64,000 nt of DNA from Trichostrongylus colubriformis (lineage: Eukaryota > Nematoda > Chromadorea > Rhabditida > Trichostrongylidae): the NCBI GenBank assembly GCA_963978905.1, contig OZ022259.1:46270727-46334726 (forward strand), read 5' to 3'. The notes under the pieces are model-generated. The model worked only from the letters and a program-made list of their open reading frames with translations, did no database searches and had not been told where the DNA came from. Below, one piece after another: positions 22,234 to 32,435 of the stretch; position 1 is the first letter of the stretch; the number at the start of each line of letters is the position of its first letter. The position numbers and the translations under genes were made by a program.

Positions 22234-22549
22234 CTCTTCGACGGTGTGAGACGGGGACCCGCCCTTAAGGCATTCGGCCTCCAAATTCTTGCCTCTGAAG
22301 AACTCGTAGAGGTTTTTGACACTAGAAGACAGCCAAGATCAAGAAGATTGGCATATAGTATACGAGATGATACACGTATCATAAGAATATGTAGAGGTAC
22401 CTCCAAAATGGCATAAGTGAACTTCGTGAAAACTCTAAACTAAATTTTCTTGTGATTATCGAGATCAGCATGCTCGGAAACCAAGGTTCACTAGATCTTA
22501 ACCAGAAAACAAAACTAAAAATGAAGTAGGTTTTGACATTTGGTTCCTA

Positions 22550-23679
22550 TTCGGACTGTATCATGAGTATAGACGTACCTGACGAGTCAGAAGAAAAAAG
22601 AGGCGTGGCAAGAAAAGCTACAGTTTCAAAAAAGCTATAAGCAATAGAAAGTGTCCTGCATCATGCGAAATGCCACGTGGTTCAATTTTCGAGAGGGTCG
22701 AGCAGGCTCAGAGCCGCGCCCTAGACATATCTGGTTTGAGCAATCGCGACATCGCTCAACAAATGCGTCACTCGTCATGGGCCGTCGACAGATATGCCCA
22801 GTCACCGGAGTCCTACGAAAAAAGGAACAAGTCTGGCTGGCCAAAGAAACTGACTTCTTAAGAAGAACGTCCGATTGGTCGGATAGTCTTCAATTCTGAA
22901 GTGAGGTCAATGATTCGAGCCATTTTACCGGCTGGCGTCTCCAGAATGACGGTCTGTAGATATCAAGCACAAAAATAACATCGTGCGATATTGCTTTCAT
23001 TCGGATACTCGGCTCACGCAGCCTCACAAAGAAGCCCTGATAAGCTTCACTATGGAGAACATGCCAACGGATTGGTTAGAAATTAGGGTCTTTCTTTAGA
23101 GGCTTCCTGCAGCGAAATTTATGGTTTAGTGATATTTTCGGAAGGAAAGAAGTTCAATGTGGCCGGTCCAGACGGTCACGCTTATTATTGGCGGGAAATG
23201 CGCAAGGAACTGAAGTGCCTCAGCACACGCAATCTCGGTGGTTGCAGTGTCATGGTATGGGGAAAATTCTTCCAAGAAAGAAGGGTGAGCTTTTGGTTTC
23301 AGATGTATACCTTCGTCGCACTATTAAGATGTACTGGGGCGTCATCTGCTACCTATTCTAGCGGATCGAGGCGAATGAGGCTTTATTTTTCAGCAAAATA
23401 ACGCTTCCATCCATGTGATGCGGTCCACAAAGTCATGATTAGGCAAGCGAAAGGTAGCTTTTATGGACTGGGAGGTCCTTCGTTAGTGTAGATCTCAAAA
23501 TGGCGATCGCTCAGGCAAGGGGCCTTATGGACCCACAGCTCTTGATTAAACTTGTGTAATCGGCGCTGAACCGAATCATTTCCAAACCTGGACGGCCCAT
23601 TAATCATTATGTAGTAGATTTGTATAGAGTTGTTATCATAATAAATGTTAAGGTATGTCTATACATATGATGCAGCCTG
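22550..23679 (+). mobile_element. Tc1-like element, decayed, ~1.13 kb
   Basis: The left end (CTGTATCATGAGTATAGACG) pairs with the right end (GTCTATACATATGATGCAG) as diverged inverted repeats. TA is present close to both edges (22548-22549, 23680-23681). The interior codes for a Tc1-family transposase with many stops and frameshifts. The length is normal for a Tc1-like element. Confidence 0.75.
22670..23600 (+). pseudogene. Tc1-family transposase pseudogene
   Basis: The start reads MPRGSIFERVEQAQSRAL, then SGLSNRDIAQQM and SPESYEKRNKSGWPKKLT, the bipartite helix-turn-helix and GRP-like linker of Tc1 transposases. Further on (about 23129-23290) another frame reads IFSEGKKFNVAGPDG, YYWREMRKE and GCSVMVWGKF, matching the block around the first two catalytic acidic residues. 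In this reading the expected D(E)K has become EGKK. Multiple stops and frame changes show that the gene is dead. Family members cut and paste at TA sites. Confidence 0.8.
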
Positions 23680-23930
23680 TATGTGAGCTTGATGTTAAAA
23701 TCTCTCTGGTAAACCCAGGCTCTTAAGCTTGCTGATTTCGATAGTCACAAGAAAATTGGTCAAGAATTTTCACAAAGTCCAGTTTGCGATTTTGCTGGTG
23801 TGTCTACACATGTGATACGCTCTGTAGTAGCCAGCTCAACCCACTTCGGCGTTTTGACCGCACTTGCGCCAACCGAATAATAGCTATCACAAGCCTCAGT
23901 TTAAGAATTTTGTATCTGTAAATTATTATA

Positions 23931-24613
23931 TTAGGTTGATGGAAACGTTTTGATAGGGTTGAGATTTTTTCTGTTTTATTTTATAACTCAGCAAACAATG
24001 CAAGCTAATCAACAATATGACAAACATCGTAAGTTACAACATTGTCCCACCTAACGGGCAGGTCAGCGATTCCCTTCTCCCAAAACTGGGAAGCCTGGAA
24101 TCGTAGAAGTCACCGACCTCTTGTCGAAGGTGGGCATTGCTGACGAATTTTTTTCTAGGAAAGCTTTGAGGGGCCGGAAGCCGGAACAAGTGGTAATCTT
24201 AGGGGGCAATATCAGGTGGATAGGGTGGATGTGGAAGCGTGTGCCAACCTAGCTCCTCCAATTTTGCAGGGGTTTCTCTCATAGGTAAAGAGACCCGTGC
24301 AAAATTAGAGGAGCTAGGTTGTGACACGGTTCTACATCCACCCTATTCACCTGATGTTGCCCCCTCAGTTCACCACTTGTTCCAGCCTCTGAAGACTTTC
24401 CTAGCAAAAGAAAACTCGTCCACCTTGTACAAGTGGTCGGTGACTTCTTTGACTCCCAATCTTCCCAGTTCTTGGAGAAGGGAATCGCCGACCTGCCCGT
24501 TAGGTGGTACAAAGTTATGACTAACTATGGTCATTATATTGTTGATTAGCTTTCAATGTTTGCTGAGTATAAAATAAAACAGGAACCCTATCAAAACTTT
24601 CTGATCAACCTAA
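23931..24613. mobile_element. palindromic element made of two mariner 3' ends, copy 1 (683 bp)
   Basis: Both ends carry the same terminus (TTAGGTTGATGGAAACG and its partner TTAGGTTGATCAGAAAG read from the right), flanked by TA at 23929-23930 and 24614-24615. The whole right half (from about 24275) is the reverse complement of the left half at high identity. The right half encodes a mariner transposase C-terminus running toward the right end, so the element is two 3' ends joined back to back around a short centre. It has no 5' end, and the transposase lacks its DNA-binding and first catalytic parts. Confidence 0.85.
24287..24520 (+). pseudogene. mariner transposase C-terminal fragment inside the palindrome
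   Basis: Reads RAKLEELGCDTVLHPPYSPD, VAPSVHHLFQPLKTFLAKE and, in another frame, GIADLPVRWYKVM, the C-terminal third of a mariner transposase. The third catalytic Asp in the xSDYH motif is lost (SVHH). A mirror copy lies on the minus strand at about 24050-24270. Confidence 0.8.
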
Positions 24614-24860
24614 TATTTGGACTTGTGGATGTAAATGAATATCAAAATACTATCATGACCACCCTTAAGTTCCTAGTACAAGTGGCAACGAATGTCGGCT
24701 TTAGAGGAATGTACTGTCAAACCATTCCCTTGGGAGAAAACGTAAACTACCAGCTTCCGTAGAGATCGAACTATCCACACGAAATTGGCGGGGCAACGGC
24801 GCTTCCTGCCCCTGCATTACATTCATCACCTTCACTAATCAATACCTGTGTCATTTTCAG

Positions 24861-24953
24861 GAATTGGTGGCGCCAATTTTATTTCTTTCGAAGACAGGCA
24901 TTGGCATAATGACTGTTTCATATGTGCACAGTGTACAACGTCGGGTAGGAAAG
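24861..24953 (+). pseudogene. lim-9: LIM-domain exon, FHL/lim-9 type, with apparent 2-base deletion
   Basis: After the acceptor CATTTTCAG (ends 24860) the frame reads GIGGANFISFEDRHWHNDCF and ICAQCTTS, the first zinc finger of the last LIM domain of FHL/lim-9 proteins (WHNDC-FICAQC). Family members continue with L-V-G-K-G. Here VGK appears in the +1 frame (GTA GGA AAA G) just before the donor GTGAGT at 24954. So two bases of the Leu codon appear to be missing and the frame is broken. The exon lies 7.7 kb from the previous LIM exon on the same strand. The wording is otherwise highly conserved, so either recent inactivation or an assembly error would fit. The gene symbol is by similarity. Confidence 0.7.
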
Positions 24954-24954
24954 G

Positions 24955-25570
24955 TGAGTACAGTACAACCAATCGGTTTATTGATTAGCCAAACCGATTC
25001 ATACTTCATATTTGTACTTCATTGCTGACTTGTGAGGTGGATCACTAAATAAGGCTTTCATAGTATTTCGAGACAGTGTCATCGAAATTAAAGCTGTAGG
25101 TCTGAGAACATTATATCTGGCGAAGTTTTCGATGAAAACGAGCTCTTTGGTTTTTGTAAGAGCCTTCTTCTCCAAAAGCTACCACTTGTTGTGGCAGTTC
25201 CCGCCCCTTTCGCTGGCTTCCTTTTGTAGTCAACGGTGGAAAGAGGGTCTTATTTCCGGGTTTTTGACCGTTTCTTTCGGGTTTTCTTCCTTTCGTACTA
25301 GTGAGCACCTGAACGTTGGTATTTAATAATCCTTCTATACTCCGCCTTAACTACCTCTACCACTGTATTTAAAAAATGGGTAGATAGTTAGATAGTGCTA
25401 TTGATGAAAGTCTCTGAAAAGGGGCTGAAATTTTTTTCTCGAATTTTCGACTGTGTCTTTTTGCTTTGATAATTTTCGACTTATCTTTTTGCACGTTTGT
25501 ACTATTACGCACCACAATTTTCATATCCGCTAATATTCTCATATTGGGCCTCAACTAACCTTAGCATTTT
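24955..25570. other. non-genic/intronic, with a repeat shared with 45745-45905
   Basis: Positions about 25160-25320 (GAGCCTTCTTCTCCAAAAGC, CTACCACTTGTTGTGGC, TTTTTGACCGTTTC) are a diverged copy of 45745-45905. No exon completing the last LIM finger was found. Confidence 0.45.
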
Positions 25571-25986
25571 CTTCAAAGGAATCGGCCACGGAGAAATGAA
25601 TTTTTCTGTTACTCATGTATTTATGTTGTACTTGCCTAATGTGGACTGCATGCAAAGTTTCACGCGAAAAAAATGTGAATCCGGCTGAGACACCGCACCA
25701 CAAAGTTTCGGCAGGGTGGGCAGGGCCTCCGAGGAAGTGCCCACCCTGTGGTCCGCCACGGTCGGAGGCGCATTGTAGGAACAGGAAGTTGCGTAAACAG
25801 TCTCAGCCTCCATTTCTAACCGCGGCGGAAGACAAAACGGAGCTTTTACTCGGAGGCCCCACCAACATCTTAGCCGAATTCTCACGTTTTCGCGTGGAAC
25901 CTTGCATGTGGCCCTTATTAAGCAAATACAACATAAATGTATGAGTGACAGAAAAACTCATTTTTCCGTGGACGATTCCTCTGAAG
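25571..25986. mobile_element. FB2 foldback element, copy C (best preserved)
   Basis: The arms CTTCAAAGGAATCGGCCACG and CGTGGACGATTCCTCTGAAG are nearly perfect at the ends and continue inward (TTATGTTGTACTTGCC / ...ACAACATAAATG). The ~416-bp element has GC-rich paired blocks (GGGTGGGCAGGGCCTCC) in the middle and no open frame of significance. The CTTCA...GAAG ends define the family boundary. Confidence 0.8.
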
Positions 25987-26125
25987 AAACCTTTGAAGAA
26001 ACTCATTTCTCCGTGGACGATTCCACGAAAGTTTGGGCATTTTTTTCCTCATACAGTCATGTTTCACTTGTTCCCTATGGGCCACATGCAGTTTCACGCT
26101 TAAAAACCGAAATCCCGTAGAAATG
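25987..26125. mobile_element. partial FB2 copy adjoining copy C
   Basis: Immediately after copy C comes CTTTGAAGAAACTCATTTC-CCGTGGACGATTCC, and then inverted-arm sequence ending AGAAATGAATTTCTCCCTC. This is a truncated second FB2 element abutting the first. Confidence 0.55.
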
Positions 26126-26142
26126 AATTTCTCCCTCACAGC

Positions 26143-26215
26143 ATGGAGTGCGGGTTCGAGTTCCGAAGGTTTTCCCCGTATTCTAACATACTTGTTACAA
26201 CAATCCGCTCACAGT
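26143..26215 (+). repeat. tRNA-related SINE 3' fragment
   Basis: GGAGTGCGGGTTCGAGTTCCG-AAGG-TTTTCCCC-TAT followed by ACTTGTTACAACA parallels 35538-35615, which has GAAGTGCGGGTTCGAGTCCCG and CCTTGTAGTAACTTT. The GGTTCGAGTTCC box is a pol III B box. The 5' tRNA half is absent. Confidence 0.5.
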
Positions 26216-27322
26216 TTCCTCCAGGCCCGTTTGGTGAGTGGGGCTGCACGGGGTGTGGGGAAGAGAGCCGCACCCCGTGCAGCCCCACGCACTCGGGACG
26301 AGAGGAAGAGAATGTAGAAAAGAAACCAAAATCTGTGATCTGGAAAGAATCGCAGATTGGTGCCGTCTCACTACACGTCCCTCAAGACCTGGCCACCATA
26401 CCCGCATGGACGAAACTTTGAGGCGACGTTCCTGTGCTGAATTTTGATATGTCGCGTGAGACTTTTACATGAGGGTCGGAGTGGACAAATACATAACCAT
26501 ATGGAAATGAGAAAGACCAAACTTTCTGAACGTCCCATTTGAGAAGCCTACACCCCCGTTAAGTCTTCGCTCCGCCCCCGAAGGAGCACGACGCGTGCTT
26601 TGCACCAGTGCTATGATGCGATAGAAAAAAGTGGGTTAGTTATATTTCGAAGTAGAACTTGAATTCCACGATTCTGAACTTCAAATACGGAAAGCTATTA
26701 GCTTTTCACTGAATAAGATTAATTAGTGTTTACCCCGCTCTTATTTATAACTGTCTATATCTTGTTCTTTGAAAATATTTCCATCGTTTGTATTTCAGCC
26801 TGGAGTCATGGATGGCGTACACTAAGAAAGACTGCAATCACACAACGTCATCCGATGATCTTAGTGACGAGGTTAGCCGCTTTGAAGTAACGTTGTAAAA
26901 ATTTCGATTTAAATTGAAATAAGAAAACAGCTGCGTGAATAATACCACTTAATTTGCCAAGCAAGAGTAGTACTTTCTGGTGACACAAATTCCGCTCGAA
27001 GGAAGGTGAAACTTACGGACATCCAGACTTGAGTTTATAATTGTGGAATCACCCTTTCCATTTTTCTGCTTACGTCTACTCACTCTCTTAACAAGCTACT
27101 TTCGGTCTGCTACCATTGAGCGTGCACATTGCTGCGCACTACCACCATGTAACGTAGATTCAATTGGTTGCAATCAATACGACGCTGATACCACACGCCA
27201 CGAAACTCGTCCATTGCCGATACCAAGGGGGATAACGATGGGCCATTCCTCATCTAGTAGCCAGTTCTTCCATTTTTTCTTCACTGTCATACTATTTAAT
27301 CCTTCGCCTTCCGTTTCAGCAT
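26216..27322. other. non-genic stretch with an inverted GC-rich hairpin
   Basis: At about 26240-26292, GGGGCTGCACGGGGTG is followed by its complement CACCCCGTGCAGCCCC, a strong hairpin. At 26734-26751 an end-like sequence matches the terminus of the 14902-16099 element. Confidence 0.5.
26799..26898 (+). CDS. candidate terminal exon, not recognised
   Basis: An acceptor (TTTGTATTTCAG, ends 26798) is followed by a 33-codon frame ending in TAA. It reads LESWMAYTKKDCNHTTSS and SDEVSRFEVTL. The acceptor is excellent, but no family is recognised and the frame is short. A GAG|GTTAGC donor inside (about 26872) would give a shorter exon. It is on the same strand as the LIM exons, 1.8 kb downstream. 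Confidence 0.2.
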
Positions 27323-27760
27323 TTGAAGGAATCGTGCACGGATACTAGTGTTGAGTGGAGCAGCCTGTTTTCCGTATATTTATGTTGTATTCGCTTAATA
27401 TGGGCCCTAAGCAAAGTTTTCGTGTAAGAAAGTGAGAATTCAGCGACGATACTGCTCTTCAAAGTGGTGGCCGAGAGGGTGGGGCTTAGGAGTGAATGCC
27501 TGCTCCATCTTTCGCCGTGGTTACAGACGAAGAATAGGACTGTCACGTGCCTTTCTGTTCCCAATAGGCGACGGTGGCGTACGACGACAGTGAGCACTTA
27601 CTCCGAGGCCCCACCCCCTCGACCGCCACTTTGAGGAGCTGTATCATTGCCAAATCATCACTTTTTCGTGTGAAACTTTGCATACGACCGTGATTAGGCA
27701 ATATATAGTATTATATGGGTAGAAGAGAAACTCATTTTTCCGAACACAATTCTTTTGAAG
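27323..27760. mobile_element. FB2 foldback element, copy D
   Basis: Left TTGAAGGAATCGTGCACGG, TTATGTTGTATTCGCTTA; right arm complements (GTGTGAAACTTTGCATACG, CCGAACACAATTCTTTTGAAG). Central GAGGGTGGGGCTTAGG pairs with CGAGGCCCCACCCCCTCG. Same family as 16146, 19609 and 25571. Confidence 0.75.
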
Positions 27761-29389
27761 ATTTATTTTCAGGATAGGACCTACCACCGATTCGGTTTTC
27801 GAAGTTTCGCTTTTGATATGATGGCAAGTTATCGACTGGGCATGAGGAGAGAACTTGGTCATCAATGTCATGAACTGTGAGGTCTTTTGTGAGATATGAT
27901 TTGCTAGGCATGGTAGATCTAATCTTCATTCTTTACCAGCTGCCAGAATACCACGTTCGAAGGTGATTTTCAACATCTATTGTCATTATTCGTACGAGGC
28001 TTTATCGGTGCTTCTACGAATGCTCACAGGTACATTTGTACAGCCTAACTGTTCACTTCAATGGATATATCGATTCGTTCCGACGAACTCGGTTCTTCTC
28101 GAGAATGTTTGCGAGTGGACACTCGAATTAGGTCAGGTCACGCAACGAGGCGGTGGCCAGGTCTCTTGGCCCGCGCGGTCGATCCACGTCAAGACCTGCG
28201 AAACACTTTTCGCGCGCGATAACGCAGTTAGTGTGTGCCGTGACCCGATTCCAGTGTCCCGTCGTACCATTTGAGGAATAAATTACAGAAACGCCCAATG
28301 ACAAGGAAAAAACTTATTATCGTGCCTAATCCTTTGGGCAGCTATGGCCTGACCACACAAGCCCATGATATATCCGTTTTAAGGACATTTTTGAACGATC
28401 ACCTGCCCATCTACTCCTTGAAGTCATTCTCTATGAAGACGCCAGTGAAGAAGACCACAACTCTCCGATAACCTTGAGTTTGCCATCGAAAGCGATGGAG
28501 GGATAAAATGAACGTGGGAAGGAGCGACGAACGTCAAGGACTCAGCAGAGTCAAGGTAATGTTGCCACGGATGAGGTACTCGCGTCTCGTCACGCTACAG
28601 CTGAAGTGATCGTCTTTTTGGACAGCCATTGTGAAGTCACCGAGCGTAGGCTGGAACCACTGCTGGCTCCTAAAGCAGATAACCCGAACAGGTATATTGA
28701 CTATAGACGCAGGAGAGATAGACAGGTTCGGCGTATTAACAACCCTTAGCAGATACCTTGATGTCGCGTTCATACTTGACATCGTGGACAATGCATCCGA
28801 AAGGCTCCGCGATCGACACACTCCCTGACTACTAGTACTGCGAAGCACGGTACACCGAGAATATGGCCACGACCGTCACTCTCGGATGTAGGCCAGGACA
28901 CTCGAATTGGCTGAAGGTCGTCGTGCGGCGTCCACGCCCCTACGCGTGTGGCCGAATAACAAGAACAGCAACACATTTTTTGTTCGCGAGACCCATTTCG
29001 AGTGTCTTGACCTATATCCTTCAAGTAACGAATCTGGACGGCTTTTTGTAGTTTTTTCAGTTTGTTGTTTTCAGTTTTTTCAGTGTTGTTTCTGTTGTTT
29101 TTCGTTGTACTGGGGTTGCTGAACAGGTGTGGAGCTTTTATGGGGCTCTCTGGGGTTCCTTTTCGTTCATATTTTTGGTGTATTTTTCAAAATCTCGGGC
29201 ATGTTATTGATTTGAACGCTGCACTCGAGAGTAGTGCCTTTTTCTAGTGTTATTTTTGTTGTACTGGGGTGGCTGAATAGGCGTGGAGTGGGGTCTACTT
29301 GAACCAATTTTCACATTTTTTGCATCAAATTTCCGTCAAACTAGGATAGAGCTCTACGATCAAGGGAGCAACTAGGCACAAAAACAAAG
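27761..29389. other. non-genic stretch with a short direct repeat
   Basis: No recognisable exon. TTGTACTGGGGTTGCTGAAC at about 29105 recurs (TTGTACTGGGGTGGCTGAAT) near 29259, each followed by AGG-GTGGAG, so there are two ~150-bp direct units. Positions 28880-29010 and 55200-55290 share CGAGTGTCTTG-like text. Confidence 0.4.
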
Positions 29390-31160
29390 GGTCAGGCCAA
29401 TTTTTTGAAATAAATCTCTACATTAGGCCCCCTGCTTATCAGCCACCTCGTAGTGCCCAACGTGAGTTCTCCTTTACACAGAAGGGTGTGTCCATTCTCA
29501 GAAATGTATCCCCTTCCACAATGGATCCCCGCGCAATGTTTCCCACTGGTTGGCTCGTCCCATTGAGGCCCCCAGATGGATGTTTCTTGACAAGTCGAAG
29601 GCAAACCATTTGAGATGCTCTCAGCTTCCAATGTAGCTGAGAATGCTCATTTGTGGGTGGAGTTCATGGCAGTTGTGCCCTCCACTCTGGGAAGAAGCAC
29701 CTTGCGATGTTCACGGGTCAGTTCAGCTCCGTGAAAAGCGGGGCCAGACGTTCGCCGACTGGATCGTTTCAGTCCTTCTCTTGTTGGGCTTTTGCCAAAT
29801 GTGCAGGAACTGTACTCACACGATATTGATCTCTCAGTCAGCTGAAGAAGGTGACAGGCAGGAGCATCATTCGCACTCATTACTGGGGTACCAAGGGTTG
29901 AATATTTCTTTATGGGCTGATTGGATTCGTGAAATGAGAGTTGTACTGTGTTAGGAAAAGCATTGTTGTATTTTTGGTTGAGAAAATTAGGGAAAGGGGA
30001 ATCGTATTCTGGATCGAAAGAAGGGGTTTTATTTCTGCGTTGGGCTGAGGACGGCCGCATTTTTGGCCTGGCAAAGAAAGGGTCGTAGTTGAGATTGGGA
30101 AAAATGACCACACAGTCACAGTGTGGTTGTATTGATCTCTAGACAAGTATGACTTTGCTCAGTTGGTGGTCAAAATATGGACGAATTTGGTTGCTTTTGA
30201 AATCTCGTGTGAAAAAACGAAATAAACCTATTTCGGATTCAAAAATCGGCATGTTCTAGAATTTTCAATCATTCGTCGGACGTATCATTCTGCGGGGAAC
30301 GTAAGAGAATCTAGCCAGTTGGGTTTTTTTTAAGATAGGGGCAACATGGTAGGGGAACTCTCGAAAGGGGTCATATTTTTGGTTAAAAAGGGGTCCTGTC
30401 TCGTTTGGGAGGGGGATCCCTTGGGTTCATCCTGAAAAAGCTGTTTTTTCCAACGTTTTTGGCAATATTTTGTTATACCAACCATATCTGTAATAGGGGA
30501 CCATGAGAGTATCACGAGGTTGCAGTTCGGGAGGAGGAGGGAGAGGGAGAAGGAGTTGTAACTCTCGAAATTCTCCCCAGTGGCTGTGACGGTCTAAGCA
30601 ACCGAATGTGAGGAGGCGGTTCATTGCTCCTCGACTTTAGCTGGAGGCTCGCTTAGGGGAGTTACCTAAAGCCGCCGGTGATTCCCATAGAGAACACGAA
30701 CGTTGATCTGCTCCTGGAGCTGTTTGGAATGCTTTGCTCTTTCAAGGGGCACATCGAGTCGTCTCACGCGACTTTTGAACAAGAGAAGGAGTTCACGGTC
30801 CCGTTTGAATTCCTTCGAGAAACGTTCGCACGTAGCAGTACTGAGGGCCATCAGAAACACAAAGCCAGAATGGCACCATAATCTAAGCGTCAGCTGAAGG
30901 CAGAGCAATTTTTCAGAACTCTCTCTTCATTTATTTCGCCAATGGACGCGACTCCGAAACTACTCGATCCATCAGCCATCACACGGACTTCTTCAGCTGT
31001 GAGTTTTCGGAGATTTCAGTGAAAATGATAGGAATCTCAGACGACTCCTATGCCTTCTTCCTATTTGTTTAGTCATTCGAAAGAGATCATTTATGTGCAT
31101 CAAAAAACGCGCTTACATAGGAGTGACGGCGTGTGTAACCTGTTTTTAGTTACTCACGTT
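29390..31160 (+). repeat. left outer arm (IR-A) of a ~12-kb inverted duplication
   Basis: About 1.77 kb that matches 39765-41455 in reverse complement across its whole length. Paired blocks include GTGCCCAACGTGAGTTCTC with GAGAACTTAGGGTGGGCAC, AAGGGGTCATATTTTTGG with CCAAAGTATGACCCCTT, and GAACAAGAGAAGGAGTTCAC, which appears inverted at about 40130. Both arms have open frames over the same block (for example RDRELLLLFKSRVRRL on the minus strand here and the plus strand there), hinting at a former coding segment. No protein family was recognised. Confidence 0.8.
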
Positions 31161-31626
31161 TATTATTTATGATTCCGATGAATAATGGTCGGGTCAAGCA
31201 TGGGATAGGTAGAGCATGAGCGACGAAATAAGGCGCGCACATAAACAATGTTACGCCCTGCCCATTATGGGCGGAGCCGGCGCTGAAATTTGATAATTAT
31301 CTGAAAATAATCTAATTGAGATCCAAAACGACCCAGACGCAGAGGGAAGTTGGGATTAGGTCGGTGACACGATCTATGAAGCCGAAGAAGGCGGCGACGG
31401 AGCGTAATTTGAATGGCAAAGCTTAAACGAAAATTCATAACTTCGTTACACTATGACCCAAAAACTTCGTTTGAGGAGGGATGAGGGCATGGATTAAGAA
31501 ATAAAAAAGGGCACATAGACAATGCTAGGCGCCGCCGCAGTGGGGGGGGGGCGTATGAAAAGGTGAATCGTCTGTTTTCATTTTAGCGACATATTAGTGA
31601 AACATTATTATAAAAAAGTCAAAATA
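31161..31626. other. left-arm spacer between IR-A and a mariner insertion
   Basis: No exon seen. A G run (10 bases) at 31541-31550 lies in it. Confidence 0.4.
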
Positions 31627-32433
31627 TTAGGTTGTTGCAAAATTAATTAAGGCAAGGTGAAGAAGATGTCGAAGTGGGTGCCCCATGACCTGACCGATGA
31701 GCAGCGTCTGGCACGTTTCGACACCTGCTCTAATCTCCTAGTTCGCCATAAAAATGAGCCATTTGTAAACCGTATTATAACTGTAGATGGAAAATGGGTT
31801 CTTTATGATAACAGGAAGCGGGGATTAGTCTGGGTAGATAAGGATGCTCCTCCAAAAACTTTTCCTAAACCCGACCTTCACCCTAAAAAGGTTATGATTA
31901 CTGTGTGGTGGTGTTGTAAAGGTGTAATCCATTACAGTTTCTTGCAACCTGGTCAGCCAGTCACAGCAGAGTCTTACTGTTGTGATCTGGAGCAAATGTA
32001 CAGAAAGTTGCAAAAATTGTGGCCGGCGGTGGTGAATAAAGGAGGGCCGATCCTGTTGCAGGACAACGCAAGGCCACACACCTCACAAATCACTCGGCAA
32101 AAATTGACTCACTTGGGTGTAGAAGTTCTCCTTCACCCAGCGTATTCTCCCGACCTTTCCCCAACAGACTATCACTTTTTTTGGAGCCCTCAATTCTCAT
32201 CTGCGTCAGAAACAATTTACTAATTTAGACGATGTTGCATGTGCCTTCCTTGACTTCGTTAATTCTCGTGATAGTAGCTTTTATAGTGAAGGCTTAGATT
32301 TATTGCCTGTTCGTTGGCAAAAGTGTGTAGATTCTGATGGTTTTTACTTCGATTAATAAACTTGTGCTTAAGCTGAGTTATAGTAGTTTGAAGTATGCGG
32401 TCTATTTTCGAAATTAATTTTGCAACAACCTAA
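31627..32433 (+). mobile_element. mariner element, 5' part deleted, nearly intact termini
   Basis: The termini TTAGGTTGTTGCAAAATTAA and TTAATTTTGCAACAACCTAA are exact inverted repeats over at least 20 bases. TA flanks both sides (31625-31626, 32434-32435). At 807 bp it lacks about 450 bp after the left terminus. Exact termini and a long transposase frame point to a recent insertion. Its right TA is shared with the adjoining element at 32436. Confidence 0.9.
31657..32356 (+). pseudogene. mariner transposase, N-terminus deleted, one frameshift
   Basis: A 188-codon frame begins within the deletion junction and covers the catalytic domain: IITVDGKWVLYDNRKRG (first Asp), the HPKKVMITVWW block, LLQDNARPHTS (second Asp) and, after 34 residues, YSPDLSPTDYHFF (third Asp), giving the DD34D signature of mariner. 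Shortly after YHFF a single-base slip in a T run shifts the frame. In the next frame the protein continues (NSHLRQKQFTNLDDV, LLPVRWQKCVDSDG) to TAA at 32354. The helix-turn-helix DNA-binding region is absent, so the product could not bind the termini normally. Confidence 0.9.
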
Positions 32434-32435
32434 TA

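Noticed and set aside
29647..30111. 154-codon frame on -
   Set aside because: It lies in the IR-A arm, and the matching block of the other arm (40800-40990) keeps only fragments of the frame. It is rich in repeated FPN, RPK and NKTP text from short pyrimidine repeats.
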